A DNA stretch of 64,000 nt from assembly GCA_014529385.2 (NCBI GenBank), contig CM043953.1, forward strand, positions 108,570,549 through 108,634,548. Direction: 5' to 3'. The stretch is from Adiantum capillus-veneris. Its lineage: Eukaryota; Streptophyta; Polypodiopsida; Polypodiales; Pteridaceae. This document shows positions 21,967 through 32,679 of this stretch, piece by piece (position 1 is the stretch's first letter; each line of letters starts with the position of its first letter). The notes beneath the pieces are model-generated. The model saw nothing but the letters and a program-made list of their open reading frames with translations. It did no database searches and had not been told where the DNA came from. A program made the translations under genes and the position numbers.

Positions 21967-23697
21967 ATGGAGGCTCCAGCTTCGCCACAGAGGGACTCGC
22001 CAGAAGCCCCCTCGCCCGACCTGGCTGAGCCCACCATTCGACTTGCTCTCTCGCCGATAGAGCAAGCGAGCCTAGCCGCTGAGGTAGAGCGATTGCAGGC
22101 GACTTCGGTCATCTGCAAAATTCTCGGCACCCGACCTAGCAAAGGAGAGCTGCGAGACCTTCTCCAAGCCCGCCTTCTCGCAGAGGTGGACAAGATCTTG
22201 GATGTCCAGATTCTCGGACCGGGGTATTATCAGATCGAGTTCGAGACCTCCGAGATGGCTTCCAAGGTCATAGCTATGAGTCCACTGGCCATCCGAGCAT
22301 CACGCGCCCACTTTCGACAGTGGCGACATGGTTTTGACCCGGCTTCGGATGTGCTAGTAGAGGAGGCAGACATCCCCATCTCAGTCTACTTTCCGGGTTT
22401 ATGGAGGGAGTACCTACCACTTCTTTCCAGGATTGGCTCCGCCATTAGGACTGTCCTGGAGACACCTCGTACGGCAGCATCAATAGCTGCCAAGGCGGCT
22501 GGCATCCCCTCAGTTCGAGTTTTGGTCAGAGATACCCACACGCTCCCGAAGGTCATCCTTCTGCCTCGGGTGAGTGGGGGTTGGTTTAGACAGAGTGTGG
22601 AGTACTCGGGCCTCCCGAACCAGTGCTTCATTTGCCGACAGATGGGCCACCTAGCGAAGGCCTGCCCACGGAGGAGGCCACGACCTGCACCTCAGCCTCA
22701 GCCCCAGCCTGCCAAGACTGGGCCGCAGCCACAATTAGCCGCACAACGCACAGATTCAGAGACACCCTCCGAGCCTGGGGCTCCAGTAGAGGAGGGGTGG
22801 CAGCACGCCCGTGGCCGTCGACGCCAGGTGCCACAGCGACAGCCTGGCACTCAGAGTGGCCCTCAGGTGCCTACTCAGCAGCAGTGGGTTCCCACGGGGA
22901 ACCGCTATGGTCCTCTTGAGCAGGAGGAGTCCCCTACGCCAGCCTCCACCTCCGCTTCACCCTCGACAGCCGCTCCCCCTTCAGAGTTCCCCTCCTCCTC
23001 ATCCTCCCCCCCGCCCTCTACTCCCGTCGCCTCTCCACCTCGCTCCTCTACCTCTGTCGCCCCACCCCGCTCCTCTTCTCCTCCGCTCCCCCCAGCTCCT
23101 TCTCCCCCCCCCCCCAGCTCCTTCTCCAGTTCCACAGTTGACTCAGGAGACTGGTCCCTGGTCGGCGGCTAGGAGATCTCTTGGCAGCGCCTTTGCTACG
23201 AGTCGCCTAGCGAGTGAGGGTCAACCGTTCTTGCGGCCCCCTCTGCACATTCAAACATCTTTCCTTGCAGCTATCCCTCGTGGTCTGACGAGCATTGACC
23301 TCCGACGCCGCTGGGATTTCTTTGACTACGGGTTCACTCGCTTTCTTGGCGATTCCGCAGTAGACCACTAGGCAGCCTGCTTTAGGGTCCATGCTTTGTT
23401 CCTCGCTGCTAGGGGGACAGAGGCCTTGGACTCAGCAGTTGGTTTCTCCTTCCCCCTCTGTGGTACGACCGAGACAGAGTGGTCCCTCGACTCAGTGTTG
23501 AGATGGTTGCATACACAGGTTCTCGAGTTCTCTCATCACATGGGAGAACTTGGAGTCACAGATTTGCTGCAGACTTTGTGGCCAAGTTTGCGGTGACACC
23601 CCCAGACTCAGCAGGATGTAGACACATTGTGGTGTACTTTTTTGCTGATACGCAGTGTTTGCCTTGCTATGTATACATTCATGAGGACTCCTAGACA
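21967..23697 (+). pseudogene. LINE-b ORF1 protein: DUF4283-like and CCHC knuckle, broken C-terminal domain
   Basis: The open frame runs 401 aa to 23172. Residues 50-125 (VICKILGTRPSKGELRDLL to FRQWRHGFDP) match the DUF4283 pattern of plant LINE ORF1 proteins. A CX2CX4HX4C knuckle (CFICRQMGHLAKAC) lies at about residues 220-233. A Pro/Gln/Ser-rich linker follows. In LINE-c the frame continues into a conserved domain, but here stops at 23170 and about 23370 and frame changes break it (RRSLGSAF, RWDFFDYGFTRFLGD, CRHIVVYFF still visible to 23690). The protein should bind LINE RNA and form the ribonucleoprotein. The start was chosen at the first ATG before the conserved region, shared with LINE-c. 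Confidence 0.85.
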
Positions 23698-23863
23698 AAG
23701 GAGGTTGCTTTGCGCACGGCTCGCTCTGCTTGGGCTTGGGCTAGGCACTCACTGCAGTCTCGCCTATCTAGAGGACGCTCGGATGCGGATTACTCCCCAT
23801 CTAAGCCAGCCTCGAAGATAGCCCGTCTTGCTGCTACGCAGCATCTGTTCTCTCTCGTTGCCC

Positions 23864-26800
23864 ATGAGGATCGTCTCGTGGAACGTGCAGGGACTAGGTG
23901 GGCCCTAGTTTCAGCGACAGCGGGGCCAATTGCGTCAGGAGCTTCAGCGTTGCCTTGTGGGAGGAGAGATTGATCTCCTTATGCTTTAGGAGCACCATCT
24001 GTGTGAGCCGCATTCGGCGATGTGGTTAGATTTTGCGTGGACGATATGATAACTTGTGGTCAGCTGCTTTTGGACCTGGAGGCATTCAGGGTGGGGTATG
24101 TATGACTATTGCGGATTCATTGCAGCAGGCCATTGTGGGCAGAGGGATTATTGTGCCAGGCAGGGCTCAGTGTATTACTATGCAGGTTCAGGGTGGCCTT
24201 GTGGGCTTCCTGAACATCTATGCGCCCAATGTGGCGAGTGCTCGTGCAGAGTTTTGGTCACAGATTGTTGAGTCTTTGCCGTAGGCTGACCATTGGTGTG
24301 TAGGAGGGGACTTCAACATGTTGGAGGACCCTTCTGACAGGATTCGAGGCAGCCATGCTACTGTGCACGGAGTCGAGTTAGTAGCTTGGGAGAGGTTGTG
24401 TATGACATGGCAGCACTTTGGCTTTGTGAGGCCTCCAGCCAGTCTTGCCTTCTCTAGATCTGACCGCACAGTGGGAGGAGTGAATCTATCGTGGATAGAT
24501 CGCTTCTTCACTAGTGACCACTTCAGTGACTTGGGGGGATCAGTGGGCATCCTGGCAGGGACATCCTTCTCGGACCATGCACCAGTGATCCTCACAGTGG
24601 CAGACAGGCACAGGAGTGGGAGCACGATGCTTCGCATCCGAGAGCGGGTCTTGTTGGACTCAGCACTCAGAGAGAGGGTAGAGGCTCTCTGGACAGAGGG
24701 CATGGACAGCCAGGTTTTACCTGCAGACAGAGTGGCCTTAGGCCTAGCTCAGCTTAGCCACTTTTTTCTCCAGGAGTCTCTGGCTCGCCGGGCTTCAGCG
24801 AGAGAGGAGGGGCAGCGTCTCAGACGAGGCATTGCTTCACTACAGAGGATGCAGGAGCAACATCCTGACAGTCCATGGTAGGAGGGGCAGTTACAGCAGG
24901 CTCGACAGGAGCTTGCTAGCACAGAGGAGAGGCGTCATGAGTTTGCCTTTCATCGACAGGTATCTCAGTGGACTCAGGTGGGTGACAGAGTGACAGGTGC
25001 TGTTTTTGAGACATTGGGACCTCGGCACTTGCATGCCAAGGTCAATCAGTTGAGGAGACCCGATGGGTCAGTTGTTTGTGAGCCCGAGGATATGCGTGCA
25101 GTTGCTTCTGACTTTTACCGTGAGTTCATGCTAGTTGAGCCCAATCAGAGCGGCAGGATGCATGTAGGGAGCAGGTTTGGGCACAAATGCCTTGTCTTGT
25201 GACTCAGGAGATGCGCCAGAGGCTAGAGATGCCACTTCAGCTTGAGGAGCTGCACACAACTCTTAGGGCCCTCCCTCGTGGTAGCTGTCTAGGTGAGGAT
25301 GGGCTGACTCCCAGCTTTTTCTTGGAGTACTGGGACCTGCTTGGCCCAGATCTTTGTAGTGCCTTTCAGTACATTTTGCACACAGGAGTGATGCCGGATA
25401 GCATGAGTGAGGGCCTTATTTACCTCATTCCAAAGGAGGGTGGCTCCTTGGATGAGATTTGACACTGGCGCCCCATCACCATCCTCAACTCAGCCTACAA
25501 AATTCTTGCCAAGGCTCTGAGTTTGAGGATTCAGCCACTTTTGGAGAGCCTTATACATGGGACTCAGACAGGTTTTGTCAACGAACGCAGTATCCTTGAC
25601 AACATCTTCACTTTCTGGGAGGCTTCTGCCCTGGCACGGCTCCGTGGGGAGGACCTTGTGATTCTTCTTCGCGATCTTGAGAAGGCATACGACAGAGTTG
25701 ACTGGGACTTTCTAGAAGGCACTCTACGCAGGATGGGCTTCTCAGATGCTTGGATCAGAGGGGTGTCAGCTTTGTACAGACAGGCTCACAGTCAGGTTCT
25801 TTTGACAGGAGGTAGAGGTGAGCGCTTCATGCTCACACGCTCGATCAGACAGGGTTGTCCTCTTGCCCCCTTTCTCTTTCTGTTCTATGCGGAGGCGATG
25901 AGCAGATTTTTGGTGTCACAACAGGTTAGTCTGAGGGGCTTAGCACTCCCTATTCAGGGAGATGAGCTACTGGACGCTAAGTTTGCCGATGACTCAGCCT
26001 TGTACTTAGAGGGCCAGGAGGCCAATCTAAACATATGTGGGCAGGCTTTGGAGACCTTCTGTTGTGCATCGGGCGCACTGATCAACTGGAGAAAGACAGT
26101 GGCTTTCTCGGTTGGCAGTGCTCCTGTGCCAGATTGGATACCAGGAGAGGGTTTCAGGTGGATTCCCCCAGGGACTGCAGTTCGGTACTTGGGTTGTCAC
26201 GTTGGTTTGGACTTGTCCCCCGAGCAGCAGATTGCTCCTCTTCTCCTGTCCATCAGGACAAAGCTGTTACATTGGAGCTCAGCACGACTTTCGCTGGCTG
26301 GTAGAGTAGTCGTTGCCAACCAAGTGTTGTTGGCGAGTATGTGGTACATTACTTCTTGCTGGATCTTCTCGAGTTCTTGTATCAGCCAGGTAGAGAGGCT
26401 GATCAGGAACTTCCTTTGGTCAGGTCGTGACACTCAGATTGCCCAAGCCAAGGTGGCTTGGTCGGTCATCACACTTCCTTGTTCTCAGGGAGGGCTTGGG
26501 ATCATTGATCCAGCACAACAGAGCAGAGCCTTTCTTCGGAAGTTCGTAGTCAGAGGACTTCTTCCAGGAGAGGAGCCCTGGAAGGAGTTCTTGCTGCAGA
26601 GGCTTCGTGCCAGGGTGCCTCAGTCAGGAGGCCCTTGGCAACCTTCGACCAGATGGATCTTTACAAAGTTGCGTCGAGTTGGTTTGAGCAGGAGACTGGA
26701 GGACCGCTTCGCTGTGAGTTTGCTTCGATCTTGGGAGCTCTTACGGCGTGGCCTAGAGGAGAGACAGCCGATGTGCACGGAGGAGCGCATACGGCAGCCC

Positions 26801-28180
26801 CTCGTCTGGAACCGCATGGTTAGCACTCAGAGAGGCCACTTGGTTGGTAGTCGGCCTCATGTTTCTTGGGGTCCCATGGAAGCAGGTCCAACGCGCTCTC
26901 TAGGTGACTGGCTAGAGTTCACAGGTTTGTCAGAGGAGGTGCAGGGTTTCCAGCTATAGGGCATGAGAGGGGTGCAGAGCATGTGTCAAGACATCTCAGA
27001 GTCAGTTCCAGCTGAGTGGCTCACGCCTCTCGAGCCAGTAGCACCCCGGTGGATGGGAGCTTTCACACGACTGGAGGTTCTCATTTCAGTCAGGGCCTGC
27101 TCAAAGTCTATCTCAGCCCTGTTCTTCGAGCTTCAAGGTGGGGGACGACTACAACGAGTTGCAGTAGAGGCAACGCAGGTAGTAGAGTGTTGTTTTCAGA
27201 GGATCGGAGTAGTGGGCATCTGTGGGCGGACCTGCATCATAGACCCTGACCCAGCAGTTCTTGAGATAGGACAGTGGAGGCTATGGGCTTGGGAGTGTTG
27301 TCCGTTGGCACAAGTACAGTGGGATCCTGGTGAGTGGCTATGGAGGGACCCCTTCTCTTCTGTAGACCACCCAGGAGTCCCGTTCTTTCAGTACACTGTT
27401 CGACAGGGACGTCATATACTAGCAGCACAGAGAGAGGCCCTCCCCGCTGCAGCACGTCATTGGTAGGAGGGTCTCACAGTCGAGACTTTTGGGAGAGGTT
27501 GTGGGACTCCAGACAGCCGAGGCGAGTCACCTTGTTTCAATGGCTGGTCGCACATAGAGCCACAACAATAGGGAGATGGCTAGTGCATAGTGGTCTCTCG
27601 GCCACATGTGCAGCTTGTGAGCATTTGGTGGAGAGTCAGCATCACTGTCTTTGGGACTGTCCCTCGGCCCAACAGGTGTGGCTACAAGTTCTTCGGCTGA
27701 TGCCTGCTCTCTCCACGGCTCGACAGTACACTTGGGGGGCAGCGGCTTGGTCCACCCTCACGGGGCCGGCACTTCAGTTTGAGCTATCTTCCACCATTAG
27801 GATGATAGTGATGCAGGGGGGCCGACCTACACTCCAGCCTGCTACAGAGCTTACTCCACAGGAGTGGTGCAATGAGAGAGGAGTGTTGGGAGCTCATCAG
27901 TGGCCTGACACTTTGGTTCATCTGGCGGGCCCGCTGTTTCCGCATCTTTGAGGCTCGCCCTATGCCACCAACAGAGACTGTTCGTGACTTTTGGCTAGAG
28001 CTGATCCATACTCTCAGAGGACAGCTCGAGGGACTACAGGGAAGCTCCGACCGCATGCGAGAGCGCCGCGAGGCTTTCCTTCGACTCTGGCGCCCTAGGC
28101 CTTTCTACACCATAGTCCAGGGGGTGCTCAGATGGCACTACTGTCCACCTGTGTGGCTCTTCCCTCCTCCCATCTCTTGA
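23864..28180 (+). pseudogene. LINE-b ORF2: APE endonuclease, reverse transcriptase, zf-RVT
   Basis: Starts MRIVSWNVQGLGGP but meets a stop within 16 codons. Endonuclease motifs GGDFNMLEDP (about 24306) and SDHAPVIL (about 24570) persist. The longest frame (25523-26959) holds reverse transcriptase: RSILDNIFTFWEASAL, DLEKAYDRVDWDF, RQGCPLAPFLF and intact FADDSALYLEG near 25981. A C-terminal zf-RVT-like domain follows (FQWLVAHRA near 27536, then CAACEHLVESQHHCLWDC to 27660). The last frame ends VWLFPPPIS at 28180. Stops at 23910, 24880 and 26957, among others, make it dead. Its start codon overlaps the ORF1 stop (ATGA). Confidence 0.9.
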
Positions 28181-28337
28181 TTTAGCCTCATTGTATATAT
28201 GTTGTTTTTTCATTGGGAGAGTCTCCCCATCATGCTTGTTGTAGCCCTCTCTTGCAGAGGTGGTTGTAGCCCTATGGGAAGTTTTCATTAACTAATAGAA
28301 GGATCTTTTTCTCGGAAAAAAAACTTGTGTCATAGAT

Positions 28338-29405
28338 CCTGACCCAGCAGCTTGGGACAGGCCACTAGAGGCTGTGGGCTTGGGAGTGCTTTCCACTGGC
28401 ATGAGTGCAGTGGGATCCTGGAGAGTGGTTCTGGAGGGACCCTTTCTCCTCAGTCGACCATACAGGTGTCCCTTTCTTTCAGTACACTGTTCGACTAGGA
28501 CGTCACATACTGGCAGCACGGAGAGAGACTCGTCCTGCTGCACCATCTCATTGGCAGGAGGAGGGTCTCACAGCTGAATTCTTGTCGCCTTTTGGGCAAG
28601 GTTGTGGGATGCCAGACAACCGCGGCGAGTCACGTTGTTCTAGTGGCTGATTGCACATAGAGCTACAACAGTGGGGAGTTGGCTTGTACGCAATGGTCTC
28701 TTGGCCGCATGTGTAGCTTGTGTCTATCCTTTGGAGAGTCAGCGTCATGGTCTTTGGGACTGCCCTATGGCACAGCAGGTTTGGCTTCGGCTCCTTCGGC
28801 TGATGCCAGCTCATTCCACTACATGGCAGTACACTTGGCGGACAGCTGCTTGGTCCACTCTCACAGGCCCGCCATTACAGTTTGAGCTATCCTCCACCAG
28901 CAGGATGATAGTGATACAAGGGGGGTCGTCCCATACTCCACCTGCTAGAGGGCTTACCCCACAGGAGTGGTGTAGTGAGAGAGAGGTGTGTTGGGAGCTC
29001 ATCTATGGCTTGACACTCTGGTTCATCTGGCACGCCCGCTGCTTGTGTATCTTCGAGGCTCACCTTGTGCCACCAACGGAGACTGTTCGAGATTTTTGGC
29101 TGGAGCTGATCCATACTCTCAGGGGACAATTCGAGAGACTTCAAGGCAGCTCCGACCGCATGCGCGAGCGTAGAGAAGAGTTCCTTCGACTCTGGCGCCC
29201 TGGGCCTTTCTTCACCATGGTCCAGGGTGTGCTCAGATGGCACTACCGTCCACTTGTGTGGCTTTTCCCTCCTCCCATCTCCTGATTTAGCCTCATTGTA
29301 CATATGCTATTTTCTCCCCTTATGATTGTTGTAGCCCTCTTTAGTAGAGGTGTTTGTAGCCCTATGGGCAATTTCATTAAATAATAAAAGGATCTTTTTC
29401 TCGGA
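28338..29405 (+). pseudogene. LINE-a ORF2 C-terminus and 3' end
   Basis: Rejoins LINE-a after the second 16-bp duplication. The frame 28671-29285 carries the zf-RVT-like stretch CVACVYPLESQRHGLWDC and ends VWLFPPPIS, followed by a 3' UTR and the tail AAGGATCTTTTTCTCGGAAAAAA at 29385-29408. The gap between 21548 and 28338 is entirely LINE-b. Confidence 0.85.
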
Positions 29406-29699
29406 AAAAAGAAAGTCCGCCATCAATTTGCATCAAGTTGCAGGAGACCAGGTCTAGCGTTTTTGTAAGAGCAACCTGAAGCTAGCCTTGATGCTCCGAT
29501 GCTCCGATCTGGTCTCCTGTCTACAAGCTGTCTCCCATCTATATCGAATTACCTGTGGCATGGATTGCCCAAGTGCTTGATGCGTCTCAGAGTAGAAAAT
29601 GATGTCTCTCCCTGTGAAGCTATCCTCAAAGGCCCCTACATCAAGACGTAGTGACCCATTACAGTTCCAGGTTGCCATCTTTAGTGTGGTCCAATAGGC

Positions 29700-29702
<3 letters not shown>
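29406..29702 (-). pseudogene. Family D fragment: 5' end of ORF2 endonuclease
   Basis: The minus-strand frame starts KMATWNCNGSLRLDVGAF at 29678 and continues through DIIFYSETHQALGQSMP and RWETACRQETRSEH, matching 40720-40950. This copy retains an ATG at the start of the endonuclease domain (29678-29676), which is GTT in the long copy. It abuts the GA run at 29703 on its 5' side. The other side meets the LINE-a tail, and the sequence 29406-29460 is unassigned. Confidence 0.75.

Positions 29703-29748
<46 letters not shown>
29703..29748. repeat. GA microsatellite
   Basis: (AG)n of about 46 bases, between a family D 5' fragment and a family D 3' end. Confidence 0.95.
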
Positions 29749-29751
<3 letters not shown>

Positions 29752-30313
29752 GGGAATGAAAAAAAATGTTATATGCATCTTCTAAAGGCCAAAATAACCT
29801 ATGTGACCAAAGAGAGAAAATGAAATGTTGTATTAAACGTCTTCAAGAGGCCAAAATGACCTATGAGACCCAAAAACCTTACATCTCCAAAGAGTGATAA
29901 AATGTCTTGGGAAAAACTAAAACAACTAAAAATAAAATAAAATTGTAGGGCACTATGAGGGGGAAGCGGGGGGGGGGGAGGGGAGACTAGGAGCTATCTA
30001 GCAAAAAACAAAAATACCATCTCATGAGGGGTCAAGAGGGTAAAAAACATCATCGTCCCAGGATGCCAACATTGGTCACTGTCAAATCTCGTCAATGTCC
30101 TCCATGGTCAGTACTCTGACTGCGCATCTCCTGTGCTAAAGCAAAGTAGTCCTGATCTTCTGTGGTAGTCTACGTCGATGTCGTGATGCTCCTCGTAGTC
30201 GTGGGCGTCTGGATCTCCCAAGCTCAACGGGTTGATCAATCAATGTACCTCTAGAACAGGTGGACCCTGAAATCTGTTGTGGTGGCGGCTTCTTTGGTTG
30301 CGTATTGACTATT

Positions 30314-30315
<2 letters not shown>
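29749..30315 (-). mobile_element. Family D, old 3' fragment
   Basis: Sense on the minus strand. 30060-30260 matches the family D ORF2 C-terminus at 30600-30790 with many changes, and the 3' terminal motif AGGCCAAAATGACCT lies at 29851-29865. A second partial tail motif (29781-29806) and a G-rich patch at 29969-29980 are present. The copy is bounded on both sides by GA runs. Confidence 0.7.

Positions 30316-30379
<64 letters not shown>
30316..30379. repeat. GA microsatellite
   Basis: (GA)n of 64 bases, forming the TC tail of the long family D copy on the minus strand. Confidence 0.95.
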
Positions 30380-30382
<3 letters not shown>

Positions 30383-30689
30383 GAAATGAAATGTTATATT
30401 AACGTCTTCAAAAGGCCAAAGTGACCTATGAGACCAGAAAGTTACAATGTGGTGGATCTGATACAAAGTCAGAGTCAGAGTAACAAGATGACAAAAATGA
30501 AATGACAAATGTCACAATAAAATACTATGGAATCCTAAACTACTAGGTGTAAACTAAGTAGCTAGCTGGGATAGCTAGCTGCTAGATCACAAGAGATCCA
30601 GCATCGGTCTCTGGTGGATCTCATCAATCTCCTCCATGGTCAGTAGTCTGACCGGGCGTCGTGCATGTCGAGCCAAAGTAATCCGAATC

Positions 30690-32241
30690 CTCTGATGTAG
30701 CCTCCGCCGATGCTGTGTAGTCCTCCGCAGTCGTGGGCGTCTATATCTCCCCAGCTCAGTCGCTCGGTCGATCAGTGTGCCTATGGTGTGAGACGATGAG
30801 CTGTGGTGTGGTAGTAACTCCTCCGAGCGTCTAGTGGCAGCTCTAAAGAAATCTGTGATCTGTTTCTGAGACTGGCTAGCCTATCCTCTGATCAAGCTCT
30901 CTCTGTGTCTGCGTAGCTCGAGCAAAAACAAACCCAAGCATCTCTGATCCTCGTACTGTATGACTTTGGAGAATGGTCCAAAGCCCTCTCTGAACAAATA
31001 ATGGAAGTGGCCTCGTATCTCGTAGTAGACGGGCAGTGGCATGTTTAGTGCAACTCTGTCTCAGGTTCGATGTCACACAGGGGGCATGTCCTGGCCTCTG
31101 CTGGTATTCCGCTGTATCTCCCAGTCTCGATCCGTAGCTGGTGTGAAGATGTGCGTATTTGGCCGATAGCACATCGTATCCCATGAGACAAGTGGGTGTC
31201 CATGTATCTGGGCCTCGTCACAAAACCATCAACCGTAAGCTGGAGGAGATGCTCTCTGTAGAAAGCCATCTTCATGCCCAGCTCCTGTGCTGGCTGTATC
31301 CATGTCCTCTTGGTGTCTAGCTGAGTCACGTCCTGGCGAATGAGCCTGGTGATCTCGGACTGTGTAAGAGTTAGAGAGGGTGCATCCAGTGAGTACCGGA
31401 AGGGAGGCAATCTGTCTATGCTGAACCCATGCGCCTGAAACCATGATGTCATCTCCCCATACTAGCATGCTGTATCTCCCTGCATGGCTAACTGTCGAGA
31501 GGACTCAAGTGCAAGGCAGGCATATCTCTCTCTGGGAAGTTCCCACATGCGGTGTATGAAGGAGACAGATCTAGTGAGCGCCTCAACCACTAGTGGGGGG
31601 GCAGCTAGCTCTGCTCGAACAAAAGCAGGTGGTACTGAGGCCTTGGCTCTAATGAGCCGCGAGATCATAGAGACCAGAGGCTTCTCCATGTCCCCCCATC
31701 CATCACTACGGCTTGTCCTCCCGTGATGATCCAATGAAGGTCCCCAAATCTCAGCTCCATAAAGCAATGCATAAGCCACCAAAGTGTCAAAGAGCCAAAG
31801 CTTCGTCCGAGGCTCCTGAAACTGAACCTGTGAACACATCCTTTCCAATCTACCCAATGCTGCATGGGCTCTAGTCAGTCTAGTCTCTGCTGCCCTCCTC
31901 AATGAAAATGCTGGCCCACTAAAAACCACTCCGAGGTAAGTGTACGCATCTGTATACTCCACATTCTCCTGGCCGTATGTGAATGCTGGCGCTGACCTCC
32001 TGATCCACTGTGGGGTGGTGTTAAATACCATGACCTTGGTTTTACCAAGGTTGACGGACAAACCACTTTCCTGAGCAAACCTATTTAAAGCATCCAAGTG
32101 ACGTTGCATCCCCTCCAGAGAGTCGGAGATCAACACAATATCATCAGCATATAACAATAATGGAATCCATCTCCCTGCCAGTTGTGCACCTCTATCACCA
32201 TCTCTCTCAATGTAATCTGAAACCTCATCCACATACATACC
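30690..32241 (-). pseudogene. Family D ORF2, reverse transcriptase palm to C-terminus
   Basis: From 32241 the minus strand reads YVDEVSDYIERDGD, then the catalytic LLLYADDIVLISDS (about 32155), LGKTKVMVF and TYLGVVFSG. The C-terminal part, in a second frame from 31452, includes a cysteine/histidine cluster RTCPLCDIEPETELHYTCHC near 31080-31020 and a basic tail ending in QHRRRLH-like sequence. The upstream half of the RT is beyond LINE-c, at 38947-39728. A one-base shift near 31465 and a change near 31045 break the frame. Confidence 0.85.
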
Positions 32242-32257
32242 AAATAGAGTAGGAGAG
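32242..32257. repeat. Target-site duplication of LINE-c (left)
   Basis: AAATAGAGTAGGAGAG, perfectly repeated at 38931-38946. Confidence 0.95.
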
Positions 32258-32679
32258 GTTGATGGAATAATAGACGGAGCTCGCTACTGCTGCTCGCCCT
32301 CCCCTTGCTGCGCCATCGCTACCCTCCCCCCCCCCCCCCCCACCCGCTGCCCCTACAGTCCACCCACCCCCTTCAGCCCTTGCGCGTTGCCCCTCAGCCC
32401 ACCCGCTGCCCCCCCCTATCTGCGCGCTGCCCCATAGGCTGCCCGCAGCCCGCTGCCCTCCTCTCGCTTTGCCTTCCCCACTCCATCCCCCCGCTCGCTG
32501 CTGCTTGTGCACCCGCACATTGCACGGCTGCCCTCTTCGTCCTCGCCGCTATCCTCTTCGCTCCCGAAGGCCCTCTGCACCTGGCTCGGCAGCACTTTCT
32601 CTTCGGAAAAAGTGCCTGGGTGACTTGTTTCCAGGTTTTTTCTTCACCGCCCGCTTCTTCGACTTAGCAGTAGACACAG

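Larger units (their letters stand above)
21549..28321 (+). mobile_element. LINE-b: full-length L1-type LINE, 6.8 kb
   Basis: Bounded by perfect 16-bp target duplications and ending in an A-tail (28315-28321). It has a 5' UTR of about 418 bp with a 47-base C-run, ORF1 from 21967, ORF2 from 23864 to 28180 and a 3' UTR of about 140 bp. The insertion lies in the C-terminal part of LINE-a ORF2. ORF2 has multiple stops, so the copy is inactive. Confidence 0.95.

Noticed and set aside
22905-23135. Glu/Gly-rich minus-strand frame opposite LINE-b ORF1
   Set aside because: It is the antisense reading of the Pro/Ser-rich linker of ORF1.
30251-30508. Frames with long SLSLSL runs next to GA microsatellites (also near 43481, 45494 and 57320)
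   Set aside because: They are translations of TC repeats joined to the 3' UTR of family D or related retroposons.
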